Positions 43,195 through 52,221 are shown, counted from the first letter of the stretch. The stretch is DNA of 64,000 bases from Chryseobacterium indoltheticum (GCF_003815915.1 NZ_CP033929.1:1302001-1366000); one strand, 5' to 3'. Notes: generated by a model from the letters alone, not told the origin. A program made the numbers and translations.

Positions 43195-44927
43195 TGAAAC
43201 AAAAAATTATTTACGCAATATTTACCCTCATATCTGTAATTTCTTACGGACAGGTACAGCTGTCTATGAAATCTGATAAAACGGATTACAACGGTAAAGA
43301 AGTCGTAAATCTTACGATTGTTTTAGAACTAAATGGAAATAATCTGGAGCAGAAGAGTAAAATCATGCTTCCGGATCTGTCGAAGTTTAATATGATCGGT
43401 AGCGGATCATTCAATCAAATCGTTAACGACTCCGATACAAACACGGCAATCGATCAATATATCACGAGAATTGCGCTTGAGCCCAAACAAAAAGGGAAAG
43501 TAAGAATTGGTTCTGTCTTGGTAAACGTCAATAATAAAATCTATAAAACTGAACCTTTTGACATTTTCATAAAAGATATTGAGAAAAAACCAGTCGCAAA
43601 TCTTGCCAACGATGTTTATCTCAATATGGAAATTGAGGATCGCGAAGTGTATCAGGATCAGCCTACAATAGCTGTTTTGCGTGTTTATTCCAAAAATATC
43701 GACAACCTTAGAAGAGTAAAAAATATAAGGCTTCCACAGCAGGAAAACCTCAATGTACATGCAGTAAGTTTAAAAAGATCAGAGATAGATCCTTCCGGTT
43801 ACGCCAATATGGCATCACAGGTTTTGGCTGTTTTTATGGTGTTTCCAAACGAGTCGGGTTACGTAGAAGTTCCTTCGGTTTCTGCTTCGGTAAATACTTT
43901 TTCTACCAAAAGCAAGATAGCTTCCAATAAAGTAAGGCTGAATGTAAAAAAACTTCCCGAAGGCTCACCTCAGTCTTTTAAAAATGCAGTAGGTAATTTT
44001 AAAGTGGATATTTATTGCCCGACAAAAGAAAAAATTGAAGCTAAAAAACCTGTTAATGTAACGGTGAAAGTATCTGGTGAAGGTAATCTTGCTGACATGA
44101 ATCTTCCGAAAATTGAAGAATCTCCCGATTATGAAATTTTTGCGCCCAAAATTACTTCACGCTTAAATCCCGGTCTTACAGGAATGAAAGGGGAAATTTT
44201 GGCTAAATATATCTTGATTCCCAAAAAAGCAGGTGAACTGATCGTTAAAACAGAAGCTTTTGCTTTTTTCAATCCGGCGGAAAAAGAATATGTAAATCTT
44301 GGACAGGAAAAACTAGGTTTAACGGCCTTTTCGCATGATCAGGTTTTAGAAGCGAGATCTACCGTAGAAAAAGTAAATGAATATACCAATACCTTTCTGG
44401 AAACCGTTGACAGCCCAGTGTTGAAAACTACTTCTTTTAAAGTGAAAGAGAAAAGTAAATTCAACTGGAATGTGCTTTTTGTGAATATTGCTATATTAAT
44501 TGGCTTATTCATCGCCTATATCTTGTTTAAATATTGGCAAAAAAAACAAACTATAATTAAAGAAAAGCCAACTCCGAAACCGCTGGGTTCTGTCGCTGAA
44601 ACAGAAAAAGAAATCAGAGAAAGTTTAAACACAGATATCAGTGATTATTTTGCATATCTTGAAAATCTGAAAATTTCAGGTGATTATCCTAAGTTTTTTG
44701 AAACATTTGATGAAATGGATGCGGAAGTGAGAAATCAGTATTTTCAAAGTTCTAAAGAGGATTTTAAAGTATTCCTTGAAAGACAAAATGGAAGTTCTGT
44801 TGCTGAAAGCTATCAGGAATTGTTGCAAAAAGTGCAGATTGAGAAGTATTCTCCTATCACCTCAGAAGATTCTATAAACGATCTGTTAAAAGATATTGTT
44901 AAATTATATTCTCTTATTAGTAAATAA
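43194..44927 (+). CDS. batD: BatD family protein
   Basis: 577 residues. A signal peptide (MKQKIIYAIFTLISVISYGQ) is followed by a series of beta-sandwich repeats (DKTDYNGKEVVNLTIVLE, DREVYQDQPTIAVLRVYSK, TKEKIEAKKPVNVTVKVSGEG). There is one transmembrane helix near residues 425-445 and a cytoplasmic helical C-terminus. BatD closes the operon. The ATG at 43194 overlaps the batC stop; the TTG and GTG codons just upstream are rejected. Confidence 0.9.
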   Translation: MKQKIIYAIFTLISVISYGQVQLSMKSDKTDYNGKEVVNLTIVLELNGNNLEQKSKIMLPDLSKFNMIGSGSFNQIVNDSDTNTAIDQYITRIALEPKQKGKVRIGSVLVNVNNKIYKTEPFDIFIKDIEKKPVANLANDVYLNMEIEDREVYQDQPTIAVLRVYSKNIDNLRRVKNIRLPQQENLNVHAVSLKRSEIDPSGYANMASQVLAVFMVFPNESGYVEVPSVSASVNTFSTKSKIASNKVRLNVKKLPEGSPQSFKNAVGNFKVDIYCPTKEKIEAKKPVNVTVKVSGEGNLADMNLPKIEESPDYEIFAPKITSRLNPGLTGMKGEILAKYILIPKKAGELIVKTEAFAFFNPAEKEYVNLGQEKLGLTAFSHDQVLEARSTVEKVNEYTNTFLETVDSPVLKTTSFKVKEKSKFNWNVLFVNIAILIGLFIAYILFKYWQKKQTIIKEKPTPKPLGSVAETEKEIRESLNTDISDYFAYLENLKISGDYPKFFETFDEMDAEVRNQYFQSSKEDFKVFLERQNGSSVAESYQELLQKVQIEKYSPITSEDSINDLLKDIVKLYSLISK

Positions 44928-44941
44928 TCATTTTTTATTTA

Positions 44942-44949
44942 TATTTTTG
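44942..44949 (+). promoter_or_regulatory. -7 promoter element of the MarC gene
   Basis: TATTTTTG matches TAnnTTTG, 21 bp before the ATG at 44971. Confidence 0.45.
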
Positions 44950-44970
44950 CGAAATTAATAATCGTAAGAA

Positions 44971-45573
44971 ATGGAGGTTTTCAACAGTTTCTCTTTTAAA
45001 GAAGTAATTACCAGTTTCATGGTACTTTTCGCGGTCATCGACATCATCGGTTCGGTTCCGATTGTGGTAAGCTTGCAACAGAAATTCGGACAAATCGAAG
45101 CCGGAAGAGCATCAATTACAGCCGGATTGATTATGATTGTTTTTCTTTTTGTAGGAAACAAGATCTTAAAATTCATCGGTGTAGATGTCAATTCATTTGC
45201 TATTGCAGGTGCTTTTGTTATTTTTATCATTGCACTTGAAATGATTTTGGGGATTGAAATCAACAAAACGACCGAAGCAAAATCAGCCTCAATTGTTCCT
45301 ATTGCATTTCCTTTGGTTGCAGGTGCCGGAACTTTAACGACAACTTTATCTTTAAGAGCAGAGTTTCATGATATTAACATTATTTGTGGGATCATTCTCA
45401 ATACAATTTTCGTATATTTGGTGCTGAAATCTGCGAAGTGGATCGAGAAGAAAATGGGAGAGGCGTCTTTGGCAATTCTTCAGAAAGTTTTCGGAATTAT
45501 TCTACTGGCAATTTCAATTAAATTATTTACCGCAAATTTTGCGCAGCTGGTGCAGAATTATATAAATTTTTAA
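44971..45573 (+). CDS. MarC family membrane protein
   Basis: 200 residues with six predicted helices. It shows the MarC/NAAT family features VLFAVIDIIGSVPIVVSL near the N-terminus and PLVAGAGTLTTTLSL in the middle. The family was once linked to multidrug resistance, and some archaeal members move neutral amino acids; the function here is unknown. A 64-residue membrane protein follows 3 bp later. Confidence 0.9.
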   Translation: MEVFNSFSFKEVITSFMVLFAVIDIIGSVPIVVSLQQKFGQIEAGRASITAGLIMIVFLFVGNKILKFIGVDVNSFAIAGAFVIFIIALEMILGIEINKTTEAKSASIVPIAFPLVAGAGTLTTTLSLRAEFHDINIICGIILNTIFVYLVLKSAKWIEKKMGEASLAILQKVFGIILLAISIKLFTANFAQLVQNYINF

Positions 45574-45576
45574 ATC

Positions 45577-45771
45577 ATGCAGAAGTTTTATAAAGTATTT
45601 TTAATCGTATTTATCGTAATTATCGCTATCAATACGTATGCAATAGACTGGAATTCAGATATTACATCTGAAGATAATGTTAAATTTTTAATTTCAATCG
45701 CTTGTGGATTGTTGGGTGTTGGTTTACTTTTCATCCTTAATACTTGGAGCAAAATAGGAGCGAAGAAGTAA
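45577..45771 (+). CDS. small two-helix membrane protein, unknown function
   Basis: 64 residues with two helices (~6-22 VFLIVFIVIIAINTYAI and ~38-56 LISIACGLLGVGLLFILN). No family recognised. It is co-transcribed with the MarC gene (3-bp gap), and the pair ends at a strong terminator. Confidence 0.75.
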   Translation: MQKFYKVFLIVFIVIIAINTYAIDWNSDITSEDNVKFLISIACGLLGVGLLFILNTWSKIGAKK

Positions 45772-45789
45772 TTCTTTGCACATAAATAT

Positions 45790-45822
45790 AAAAAACCTCT
45801 TTCGTTTTGAAAGAGGTTTTTT
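45790..45822. terminator. bidirectional terminator between convergent units
   Basis: A 14-bp perfect stem AAAAAACCTCTTTC/GAAAGAGGTTTTTT with loop GTTTT; A and T runs are built into the stem. Confidence 0.92.
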
Positions 45823-45847
45823 ATTGGTCTAAAAATGATGATAATTA

Positions 45848-46822
45848 TTAAATTACAACCAAATTTTTAAGTACAGCTTGAGATTTTAGCTCAGTTTCCT
45901 GCCATTCTTTTTTAGGATTGCTTTGAGCGGTAATTCCACCACCTACAAAGAGATGAACTGAGTTTTTATATAACCTTGCACAACGTAAATTCACAAAATA
46001 TTGTATGTAATCTTCTGTTTCAATCTTGATGTAACCTGCATACAGTTCACGAGGGAATTTTTCAACTTTTTCAATAATTTCTCTGCAAAAATCCTTTGGA
46101 ATACCACAAACTGCTGGCGTCGGATGAAGTTCCTTAATAATGGAATCTAAATCTTCAGGATTGATTTTTATTTTAAAATCAGTTTTTAAATGTTTGATAT
46201 TTCCAGAAATATGATCGTACGTTTCAGATTCCTGAACTTCGCTCAGAGTGGCATATTTCGTTAAAGTATTTCTAATGTAAGATGAAACAGGCTTCTGTTC
46301 CTCAATCTCTTTTTCAGTCCATTCTTCAGACACAGGAATTGTTCCTGCAATACTCATGGTTTCAAATTCGTGAGTCGATTTATTGAATTTTCCTAAAACT
46401 TCGGAAAAAGCACCCATCCATGAGGTTTCGCCATCGAAAAACAGATATTTGAATGCATTAGGATAATTTCTACAAAGGTTGTTGAAACTTTCTTTTAAAT
46501 TTATTTCAGTAAAACCAGTTAAAATTTTTCTTCTGGAAAGAACAAGTTTCGGAAGATCATTTTCTTTGATTATTTGAATGACTTCTTCCAGTTTTTGCAA
46601 ATATTCTTCTTGAGTTTCTGCAATAAACTGAGATTCATCTTTTGGTAAAATTTCAGAAGTGATTTTTAAATTTTCAAATTCCGTAATGTTTTTTTTAATG
46701 ATTTTTCCGGCAATATCAATTCTTTCAGCATTATTAAAAGAGTGAAAATTGATTGAATTAGTGTTAGAATTTTCGTCCGTAGAGTAAAGTTGTTCGTCAA
46801 AAGGAAATTTGAAATAGATCAT
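45848..46822 (-). CDS. menF: isochorismate synthase (chorismate-binding enzyme)
   Basis: 324 residues of the chorismate-binding family, with KLVLSRRKIL, FETMSIAGTIP, HPTPAVCGIPK and a C-terminal LFVGGGITAQSNPKKEWQET. It converts chorismate to isochorismate, the entry to menaquinone; MenC is also encoded in this window (20536). The protein is short because the divergent N-terminal part is reduced. It is the last gene of a leftward series after an ECF sigma factor and a beta-barrel gene, with a 24-bp gap. Confidence 0.85.
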   Translation of the reverse strand: MIYFKFPFDEQLYSTDENSNTNSINFHSFNNAERIDIAGKIIKKNITEFENLKITSEILPKDESQFIAETQEEYLQKLEEVIQIIKENDLPKLVLSRRKILTGFTEINLKESFNNLCRNYPNAFKYLFFDGETSWMGAFSEVLGKFNKSTHEFETMSIAGTIPVSEEWTEKEIEEQKPVSSYIRNTLTKYATLSEVQESETYDHISGNIKHLKTDFKIKINPEDLDSIIKELHPTPAVCGIPKDFCREIIEKVEKFPRELYAGYIKIETEDYIQYFVNLRCARLYKNSVHLFVGGGITAQSNPKKEWQETELKSQAVLKNLVVI

Positions 46823-46846
46823 AATTTTGAATCTTTCAGAAAACCA

Positions 46847-47731
46847 TTATTTAGAAATAAAATAAGAAATTCCTAAACTGATTTTTCTTTCAGCAAAGGT
46901 ATTATTAGTCTTAAAAATGTCAAAATCAAATGAAGAGTTTTTTAAAGAAAGATTTTTGATTTTATAGTATTGATATTCCAGATCAATCAAGAATCTGCTG
47001 AATATTTGATATTGTAGACCTAAAGAAAATCCGAAATTGACTTGATTGCTTTTAAAATAATCCAGTTTATTGAGAACATTATTTTCAGGAACTAAAAACT
47101 GCATTTTATAATTATTTTTATTCGCTAAGAAGCCAACAAACAGACGGAGATTTTTCCATTCGTAAATTGCTTTTAATTGCAAAATATATTCAAAATGTTT
47201 ATTGTTAAATCTTTGAAAGAGTAGAGGTTGGTCGTCTTTAGAAAAGTAAAAACCGTCGAGGTAAGTTTCTTCTTTATTGGCATCCAAATCAAACGTAGAA
47301 TTCCAAGAATAGATATTTGCAGAAAGCATTAATGAAAAATTCGGATCGATAATGCTTTTAGAAATCCATATTCCTAAGTTTTGTCCAAACTGTTGATTTT
47401 TATCAGAGATATTTTCTGCCCAACTTGCTTTTTTTACACCAATTCCTGCATAAATTCCGTATTGAAATTTATTGACTGAAATTTTATTTAATTGTTCTTC
47501 AATTTCTTCTTTATTTGTGTTTTGTGGAATGCTTTTTATTTCTTTTGCCTGAATTTCAAGAGAAGACAGCATCAGTTTTGCAGGTTTTAATTTTATTGCT
47601 TTTTCCAGATAAATAGTATCGTATACAATCACTTTTTCATACACGTAAACGGTGTCTGTTTTTTTGCGTTGAGCGAACGTAGAACTAATGAAAATAACAG
47701 AAAAAAGTAAAATTATTTTTCTTAAAAGCAT
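46847..47731 (-). CDS. outer-membrane beta-barrel-like protein linked to ECF sigma factor
   Basis: 294 residues. A signal peptide (MLLRKIILLFSVIFISSTFA) is followed by a DTVYVYEKVIVYDTIYLEK segment and then a small beta-barrel (FQYGIYAGIGVKKASW, SLMLSANIYSW, YILQLKAIYEWKNLRLFVGF, and the last strand RKISLGISYFISK). The DTVYVYEK phrase resembles the C-terminus of the upstream ECF sigma protein. Function unknown. It starts 13 bp after the sigma gene. Confidence 0.7.
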   Translation of the reverse strand: MLLRKIILLFSVIFISSTFAQRKKTDTVYVYEKVIVYDTIYLEKAIKLKPAKLMLSSLEIQAKEIKSIPQNTNKEEIEEQLNKISVNKFQYGIYAGIGVKKASWAENISDKNQQFGQNLGIWISKSIIDPNFSLMLSANIYSWNSTFDLDANKEETYLDGFYFSKDDQPLLFQRFNNKHFEYILQLKAIYEWKNLRLFVGFLANKNNYKMQFLVPENNVLNKLDYFKSNQVNFGFSLGLQYQIFSRFLIDLEYQYYKIKNLSLKNSSFDFDIFKTNNTFAERKISLGISYFISK

Positions 47732-47744
47732 GGTTGGTTTAGTT

Positions 47745-48839
47745 TTATCTTTCTATAAAAATAGTATCTCTTTGAATTATTTTTTTTACAACAATCACTT
47801 TGTGAGAAACAGTTTCAGCAGAATCTTTTTTTGTTATAGGCTTTGAATATACTAAGTTTTTTGTTTTAATGGAATGATTTTCTTGCTTTAAATCTTTGTT
47901 GATTTCTACATCTGAGTTTTGCACCGGTTTTACATTTTCTAAACCTTTATTTGAAGATAATTCTTTTGAAATATTTGCATTGCTTTGATCAATTGTTACA
48001 ACATTTTCAACGGGTTTAAAATTAGTAATATTTGAATTAAATGTTTTGCTTAAAGAATTTTTAGGACTAAAAAATAAAATTGAACCAACGATAATAATGA
48101 AGAAAGTAGTTCCGATAATTGCTTTCTCTTTCCAAAAATTTTGGGTTGATGAAAACGAAATAGTATTTGAATTAATATCAGAAGGAATTTCAAAATTTTT
48201 CGATGGTGAAATAACAAAATCCGAAAATTTACTTTGAAAATTTTGAGCCCACAACAAGCCACCAAATCCAAGAAAAACTAAAAGCTGAGCCGTTTTATTT
48301 TTCGGAGTTTCATTGTTGACAAAATGTGTAATTAAATAGCTTTGAATCGATTTTTTAGCTCTCATCAAATGAGATTTTGATGTATTGACTGGAATTTCCA
48401 ATAGACTTGAAATTTCTGCGTGAGAATAGTTTTCGATATAATATAAATTGAAAACCGATTTGTGGTGTGAAGGTAAACTGTCAATAGATTTCAACAGTTC
48501 TTCTCTCGTAAAATCATATGCTAAAATGTGTTTTTTTTCGTCGGTTACAGATGTTGTCATTTCGGTCAATGTATCTGGGATTTCTGATGGTTCGGTGGTG
48601 ATAAAGGTGTCTTTATTGGTTTTTCTGATGAACTGTAATGCGTTATTGACAACAATTTTTTTCAGCCAACCAAAAATTGCCTTCTCGTCTTTTAACTGAT
48701 GATTTTTCTGAATCGCTGTCATAAAACTGTCCTGCACAATATCTTCCGCATTCTGAAGATCGGTGATATATCTGCGACAAATCCCCAAAAGTTTTGGGGA
48801 ATAGTTGAGATAGATTGTTTGCCAGTTGAGTTTTTGCAT
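47745..48839 (-). CDS. ECF-type RNA polymerase sigma factor with C-terminal membrane anchor and tail
   Basis: 364 residues, about twice a normal ECF factor. Residues ~8-75 are sigma region 2 (YSPKLLGICRRYITDLQNAEDIVQDSF) and ~112-165 are region 4 (SIDSLPSHHKSVFNLYYIENYSHAEISSLLEIPVNT). A hydrophobic stretch at ~184-199, a clear transmembrane helix at ~240-257 (IIGTTFFIIIVGSILFF) and a ~105-residue polar tail ending VIVVKKIIQRDTIFIER follow. No separate anti-sigma gene is adjacent, so the anchor may itself control the sigma domain (inference). Confidence 0.85.
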   Translation of the reverse strand: MQKLNWQTIYLNYSPKLLGICRRYITDLQNAEDIVQDSFMTAIQKNHQLKDEKAIFGWLKKIVVNNALQFIRKTNKDTFITTEPSEIPDTLTEMTTSVTDEKKHILAYDFTREELLKSIDSLPSHHKSVFNLYYIENYSHAEISSLLEIPVNTSKSHLMRAKKSIQSYLITHFVNNETPKNKTAQLLVFLGFGGLLWAQNFQSKFSDFVISPSKNFEIPSDINSNTISFSSTQNFWKEKAIIGTTFFIIIVGSILFFSPKNSLSKTFNSNITNFKPVENVVTIDQSNANISKELSSNKGLENVKPVQNSDVEINKDLKQENHSIKTKNLVYSKPITKKDSAETVSHKVIVVKKIIQRDTIFIER

Positions 48840-48845
48840 ATCAAA

Positions 48846-49913
48846 TCAATCAACATAAATTGATAAAAGATCTTCTACATCCGAAGCTGAAATTGGAGTT
48901 ATTGGTTGGTTTTGAACCTCGATATTGTTAATAAAAACTTTAGCTAAATCTCCAAAATTTATTACCTCTTTATATCTGATCATGTAAATTTGTTGGTTCT
49001 TGACATGGAATTTGCCAATTCTGTTATAGCCATTGGGATCATTTATTTGTACTAAAGTATTATTTTTATAATAAAAATTAGTTCCTATATAATACTTGTC
49101 ATTGCCTTCCCAAATAACATTCAATATTTCCCCTGGAGGATTTGTGGGTAATTGTAAAATCGTATTTGTATGTATATTTTTTAGATATTGTTGATTAGTA
49201 AATACATTTTTAATTAAAGCATATATTCCTGTATTGTCTGAATGATAGCTTTTAATATCAGAATTATTATCTATAGATAAATATACATTGTTTTTAAAAA
49301 AACCTGTTTCCCACGTAAGAGGATTATATTGATAGTTTTTTCTAATGCTAAAGTAAATTTCATTATTTATTAAATCATAAGATGTAGGAACAGTTATATT
49401 ATTATCATTTGAAATAAGAGTTTTGATACCATTTTTCCAAGAATAATAACTTGTTGTAGAAAGTGTAGAAGAAGAATTATAAATTGTAATATAACCTGAG
49501 AAATATATATTGCCATTCTCCACTATCATTTTAGAATTTATTCCAAAATTACTGTTTGGACCTGGATTGGGAACATCTTCTAAGTATTCATCCAAATTGT
49601 ACCTAATGCCATTTTTCCATAAGTAATGGTGTTTTGATGGTAAATTTAAAGTGTATTCACTCGTCATTGATCCGAACACATAAATGTTATTGTTTTCGGC
49701 AATTATTTGATGGGCATACAATCCGCTGCCATTTTGTAAAATAACTTTTTGACCATTTTTCCAATAGCAAGCTTCATTATTTTCTGCTCCAGCAATATAT
49801 AAATTTACTGAATTAATATTTTTCTCAAGCCCTTCATCCATATCGTTTTCCCGGCAAGAAAATACAAACGTCAGGAATAAAATAAATGGTAAAATTAAAT
49901 TTCTCATGGTCAT
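48846..49913 (-). CDS. lipoprotein with repeated W-K-N-G motifs
   Basis: 355 residues. A lipoprotein signal (MRNLILPFILFLTFVFSC) is followed by a repetitive beta-rich body with CYWKNGQKVIL, YLWKNGIRYNL and YSWKNGIKTLI, and NNIYVFGS/GNIYFSGY strands. This suggests a beta-propeller-like fold. The family is not recognised. The start is ATG at 49913 or 49907. It ends 6 bp before the ECF sigma gene in the same direction, so both may share a transcript. Confidence 0.7.
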   Translation of the reverse strand: MTMRNLILPFILFLTFVFSCRENDMDEGLEKNINSVNLYIAGAENNEACYWKNGQKVILQNGSGLYAHQIIAENNNIYVFGSMTSEYTLNLPSKHHYLWKNGIRYNLDEYLEDVPNPGPNSNFGINSKMIVENGNIYFSGYITIYNSSSTLSTTSYYSWKNGIKTLISNDNNITVPTSYDLINNEIYFSIRKNYQYNPLTWETGFFKNNVYLSIDNNSDIKSYHSDNTGIYALIKNVFTNQQYLKNIHTNTILQLPTNPPGEILNVIWEGNDKYYIGTNFYYKNNTLVQINDPNGYNRIGKFHVKNQQIYMIRYKEVINFGDLAKVFINNIEVQNQPITPISASDVEDLLSIYVD

Positions 49914-49958
49914 TCTTTTCTTATAAGATGTGGAAATGTAAAAAGGTTGCAGTAGATT

Positions 49959-50423
49959 TTAACTAAATATCACAGGTTTTAAAATTTTAGGTATTTTCAC
50001 AATGTGATAAGGTTGGGTGACAACTGTTGTTACGTTTCCCTGAAGTAATTTTTCAACATCAATCTCAATATTTTGCGGATTTTCTTCAACGGTTATAATA
50101 TCAACGGAATGTCCACCGTTTGGATAAACTGCATCAATAACAACAATTACCATAAACTGATTAAAATCGATATTTGTTTCTGTAAAACCTGCCGAAGGAT
50201 GATTGTTTTGACCGTCTATTTGACTTAGAAAGTTATTCCATTGTGTTGTGTTTGTAATCACTGTATTTTGTTGGGCAGCGTAATTTCCCGTCAAATTTCC
50301 TTTTCCAATCAACTGAAAATTAATTTGGTTTTTATTCTCCAATGGTTCATCATCATGATTATTACGACAGGAAATCGTAACAAAAAAGATGGAACATAGT
50401 AAAAGGAGTAAATGTTTTTTCAT
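49959..50423 (-). CDS. PrcB-like lipoprotein, copy 1
   Basis: 154 residues: lipoprotein signal MKKHLLLLLCSIFFVTISC, then a ~120-residue domain with TQWNNFLSQI, FNQFMVIVVIDAVYPNGGHSVDI and the end VTQPYHIVKIPK, as in the PrcB C-terminal family (a protease-complex subunit in Treponema). It is clearly paralogous to the gene at 50487. Confidence 0.75.
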   Translation of the reverse strand: MKKHLLLLLCSIFFVTISCRNNHDDEPLENKNQINFQLIGKGNLTGNYAAQQNTVITNTTQWNNFLSQIDGQNNHPSAGFTETNIDFNQFMVIVVIDAVYPNGGHSVDIITVEENPQNIEIDVEKLLQGNVTTVVTQPYHIVKIPKILKPVIFS

Positions 50424-50486
50424 GATATATAAATTTAAGGGTTTCTTTATATAAGATGAGAAAAAATAAAAAGGTTGCAGGAGGCT

Positions 50487-50945
50487 TTAATTAAATATTA
50501 AAGATTTAGCGGTTTTAGGAATTTTCACAATATGATAAGGCTGAGTGATAAAAGATGTGACGTTCCCCTTTAATGATTTTTCTACATTGATAGTAATATA
50601 CTTAGGGTATTCTTCTATTTTTGTAATCTCGATTGAGTGTCCACCGCTTGGATACGTTTCATCTACTACAACGATAACTATAAATTCGTTAAAATCAATA
50701 TAAGTTGTGATAAAACTAGCAGAAGTTTGATAAGTTGTGCTGTCTATTTGATTAAGAAAATTATTCCATTGTATAGAGTTTGTAATAATAGTGTTTTGAG
50801 GATTAACATAATTTCCTATCAAATTTCCTTTTCCAATCAATTGAAAGTTAATTTGATTTTTATTCTCAATGTTTTCATCATCATTACGACATGAAGTTAC
50901 AATGAATAATACGGAATATAACAGAATAATTAAATGTTTTTTCAT
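50487..50945 (-). CDS. PrcB-like lipoprotein, copy 2
   Basis: 152 residues from the ATG at 50945 (MKKHLIILLYSVLFIVTSC); an upstream in-frame ATG at 50969 would spoil the signal peptide. It shares NKNQINFQLIGKGNL, QWNNFL.QID and ITQPYHIVKIPK with copy 1. The two are a tandem duplication and are both lipoproteins, so probably outer-membrane or periplasm-facing. Confidence 0.75.
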   Translation of the reverse strand: MKKHLIILLYSVLFIVTSCRNDDENIENKNQINFQLIGKGNLIGNYVNPQNTIITNSIQWNNFLNQIDSTTYQTSASFITTYIDFNEFIVIVVVDETYPSGGHSIEITKIEEYPKYITINVEKSLKGNVTSFITQPYHIVKIPKTAKSLIFN

Positions 50946-51062
50946 ACTGTGTAAATTTATGTTTTTCAATCACATAATAAATGAAAATCTAAAAATTTTG
51001 TTGTAACATAGTAAAAAAGACTCAAAAATTTGAGCCTTTAAATTTTATTTAAAATAAATTTC

Positions 51063-51497
51063 TTATCGGTTGATAATCGTATTCGTCATCGTTGTATGAT
51101 TAATCAATTGACCTTTTTCATCACGAATTTCAATCTCGGAAACGTGCATCGTTTTTCCTTTTCTGATAAATCTTGCTACAGCAGTCACAATACCATCTTT
51201 TTTGCTTCTTAAGTGATTGGAATTAATGTTGGTTCCCACCCCAAAATATTTGCTTCCGTCAATAAAAATATTAGAAAGACTAGAACCCATTGTTTCCGCT
51301 AAAACACAGCTCGCTCCACCATGCATAATTCCGAAAGGTTGATGGATGTTTGGTGTAACAGGCATTGTTGCAGTCAGCGTTTCGTTTTCAATATCAATAT
51401 CGATAAAATGAATACCAATCGTTTTCGCAAAAGTTTCTTCACCCCAGTTATTGATGAATTCTAATATTTCTTCTTTCGTTTTATCTTTTGTGTACAT
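51063..51497 (-). CDS. hotdog-fold thioesterase (PaaI/MenI-like)
   Basis: 144 residues of the hotdog thioesterase family: MPVTPNIHQPFGIMHGGASCVLAETMGSSLSN, with HGG preceding the catalytic acidic residue Glu, and the later GTNINSNHLR. It likely hydrolyses an aryl or acyl-CoA. Because isochorismate synthase and MenC are present in this genome, DHNA-CoA hydrolysis (menaquinone) is one possibility, but this cannot be decided from sequence alone. Confidence 0.85.
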   Translation of the reverse strand: MYTKDKTKEEILEFINNWGEETFAKTIGIHFIDIDIENETLTATMPVTPNIHQPFGIMHGGASCVLAETMGSSLSNIFIDGSKYFGVGTNINSNHLRSKKDGIVTAVARFIRKGKTMHVSEIEIRDEKGQLINHTTMTNTIINR

Positions 51498-51527
51498 ATT
51501 TTTATGTGTAATAAGTAATTTTTTAAA

Positions 51528-51566
51528 GTAAAAAGTAAAAAGTAAAAAGTAAAAAGTAAAAAGTAA
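51528..51566. repeat. GTAAAAA heptanucleotide tandem repeat
   Basis: Five full GTAAAAA units plus a partial one, in the gap between thioesterase and acyltransferase genes. Confidence 0.95.
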
Positions 51567-51571
51567 TTTTG

Positions 51572-51613
51572 CTCCTAACTCCTAACTCCTAACTCCTAAC
51601 TCCTAACTCCTAA
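51572..51613. repeat. CTCCTAA heptanucleotide tandem repeat overlapping a stop codon
   Basis: Six units of CTCCTAA. On the minus strand this is TTAGGAG repeated. It runs into the 3' end of the acyltransferase gene and supplies its last codons and stop (51603-51605). Confidence 0.95.
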
Positions 51614-52202
51614 CTTCTTCAACGTCATTTCCCATAATATTCGGATTCCAGTTTGCCGGAATTTTTGGACCGATATCATTTTTAATATAATAATCCTGAA
51701 TTTCCTTCATTACTTCAGCAAAACTTGCCGTTTCCAATCTCTCGTAAGGAATTTGATAACCTAAGTAAACAATATTTCTTTTAAAATCACCCGCTGCCAA
51801 AACAATAGGAACTTTTGCTGCTAAAGCCATGTGGTAAAAACCTTTTCTCCATTTCGGAACCCAGCTTCTTGTACCTTCCGGTGTAATCACTAAGCTGAAA
51901 TCATCTTTTTTGAACTCATTAGCCACAAAATTAATAAGATCGTTTTTCTGACTTCTGTCGATACCGATTCCACCTAAACCTCTTACTACTGAACCGTACC
52001 AGGCTTTAGTATGAGCGTCTTTAATGATAATTTTAAGTTTTTTTCCTAATTTCCAGTAGGCTAAGTTTCCCAATAGATATTCCATATTATGGGTGTGTGG
52101 TGCAACAACAAGAATGCAACGGTCTAGATTGCTTACATCGCCCTGCAGAACGACTTTCCAACCCAGAATTTTTAGCATTAGACTACCTATTAGCTTTTTC
52201 AT
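51603..52202 (-). CDS. 1-acylglycerol-3-phosphate acyltransferase-like protein
   Basis: 199 residues of PlsC fold. The catalytic region is APHTHNMEYL (His36, with Glu41 in the place usually held by Asp), then IKDAHTKAW, GIGIDRS and the phosphate-binding TPEGTRS (107-113). It likely acylates lysophosphatidic acid or a related lipid at the inner membrane. The last residues EVRS and the stop codon lie in the CTCCTAA tandem repeat. Confidence 0.85.
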   Translation of the reverse strand: MKKLIGSLMLKILGWKVVLQGDVSNLDRCILVVAPHTHNMEYLLGNLAYWKLGKKLKIIIKDAHTKAWYGSVVRGLGGIGIDRSQKNDLINFVANEFKKDDFSLVITPEGTRSWVPKWRKGFYHMALAAKVPIVLAAGDFKRNIVYLGYQIPYERLETASFAEVMKEIQDYYIKNDIGPKIPANWNPNIMGNDVEEVRS

Positions 52203-52221
52203 GTAATTTTATATTTAAAAC

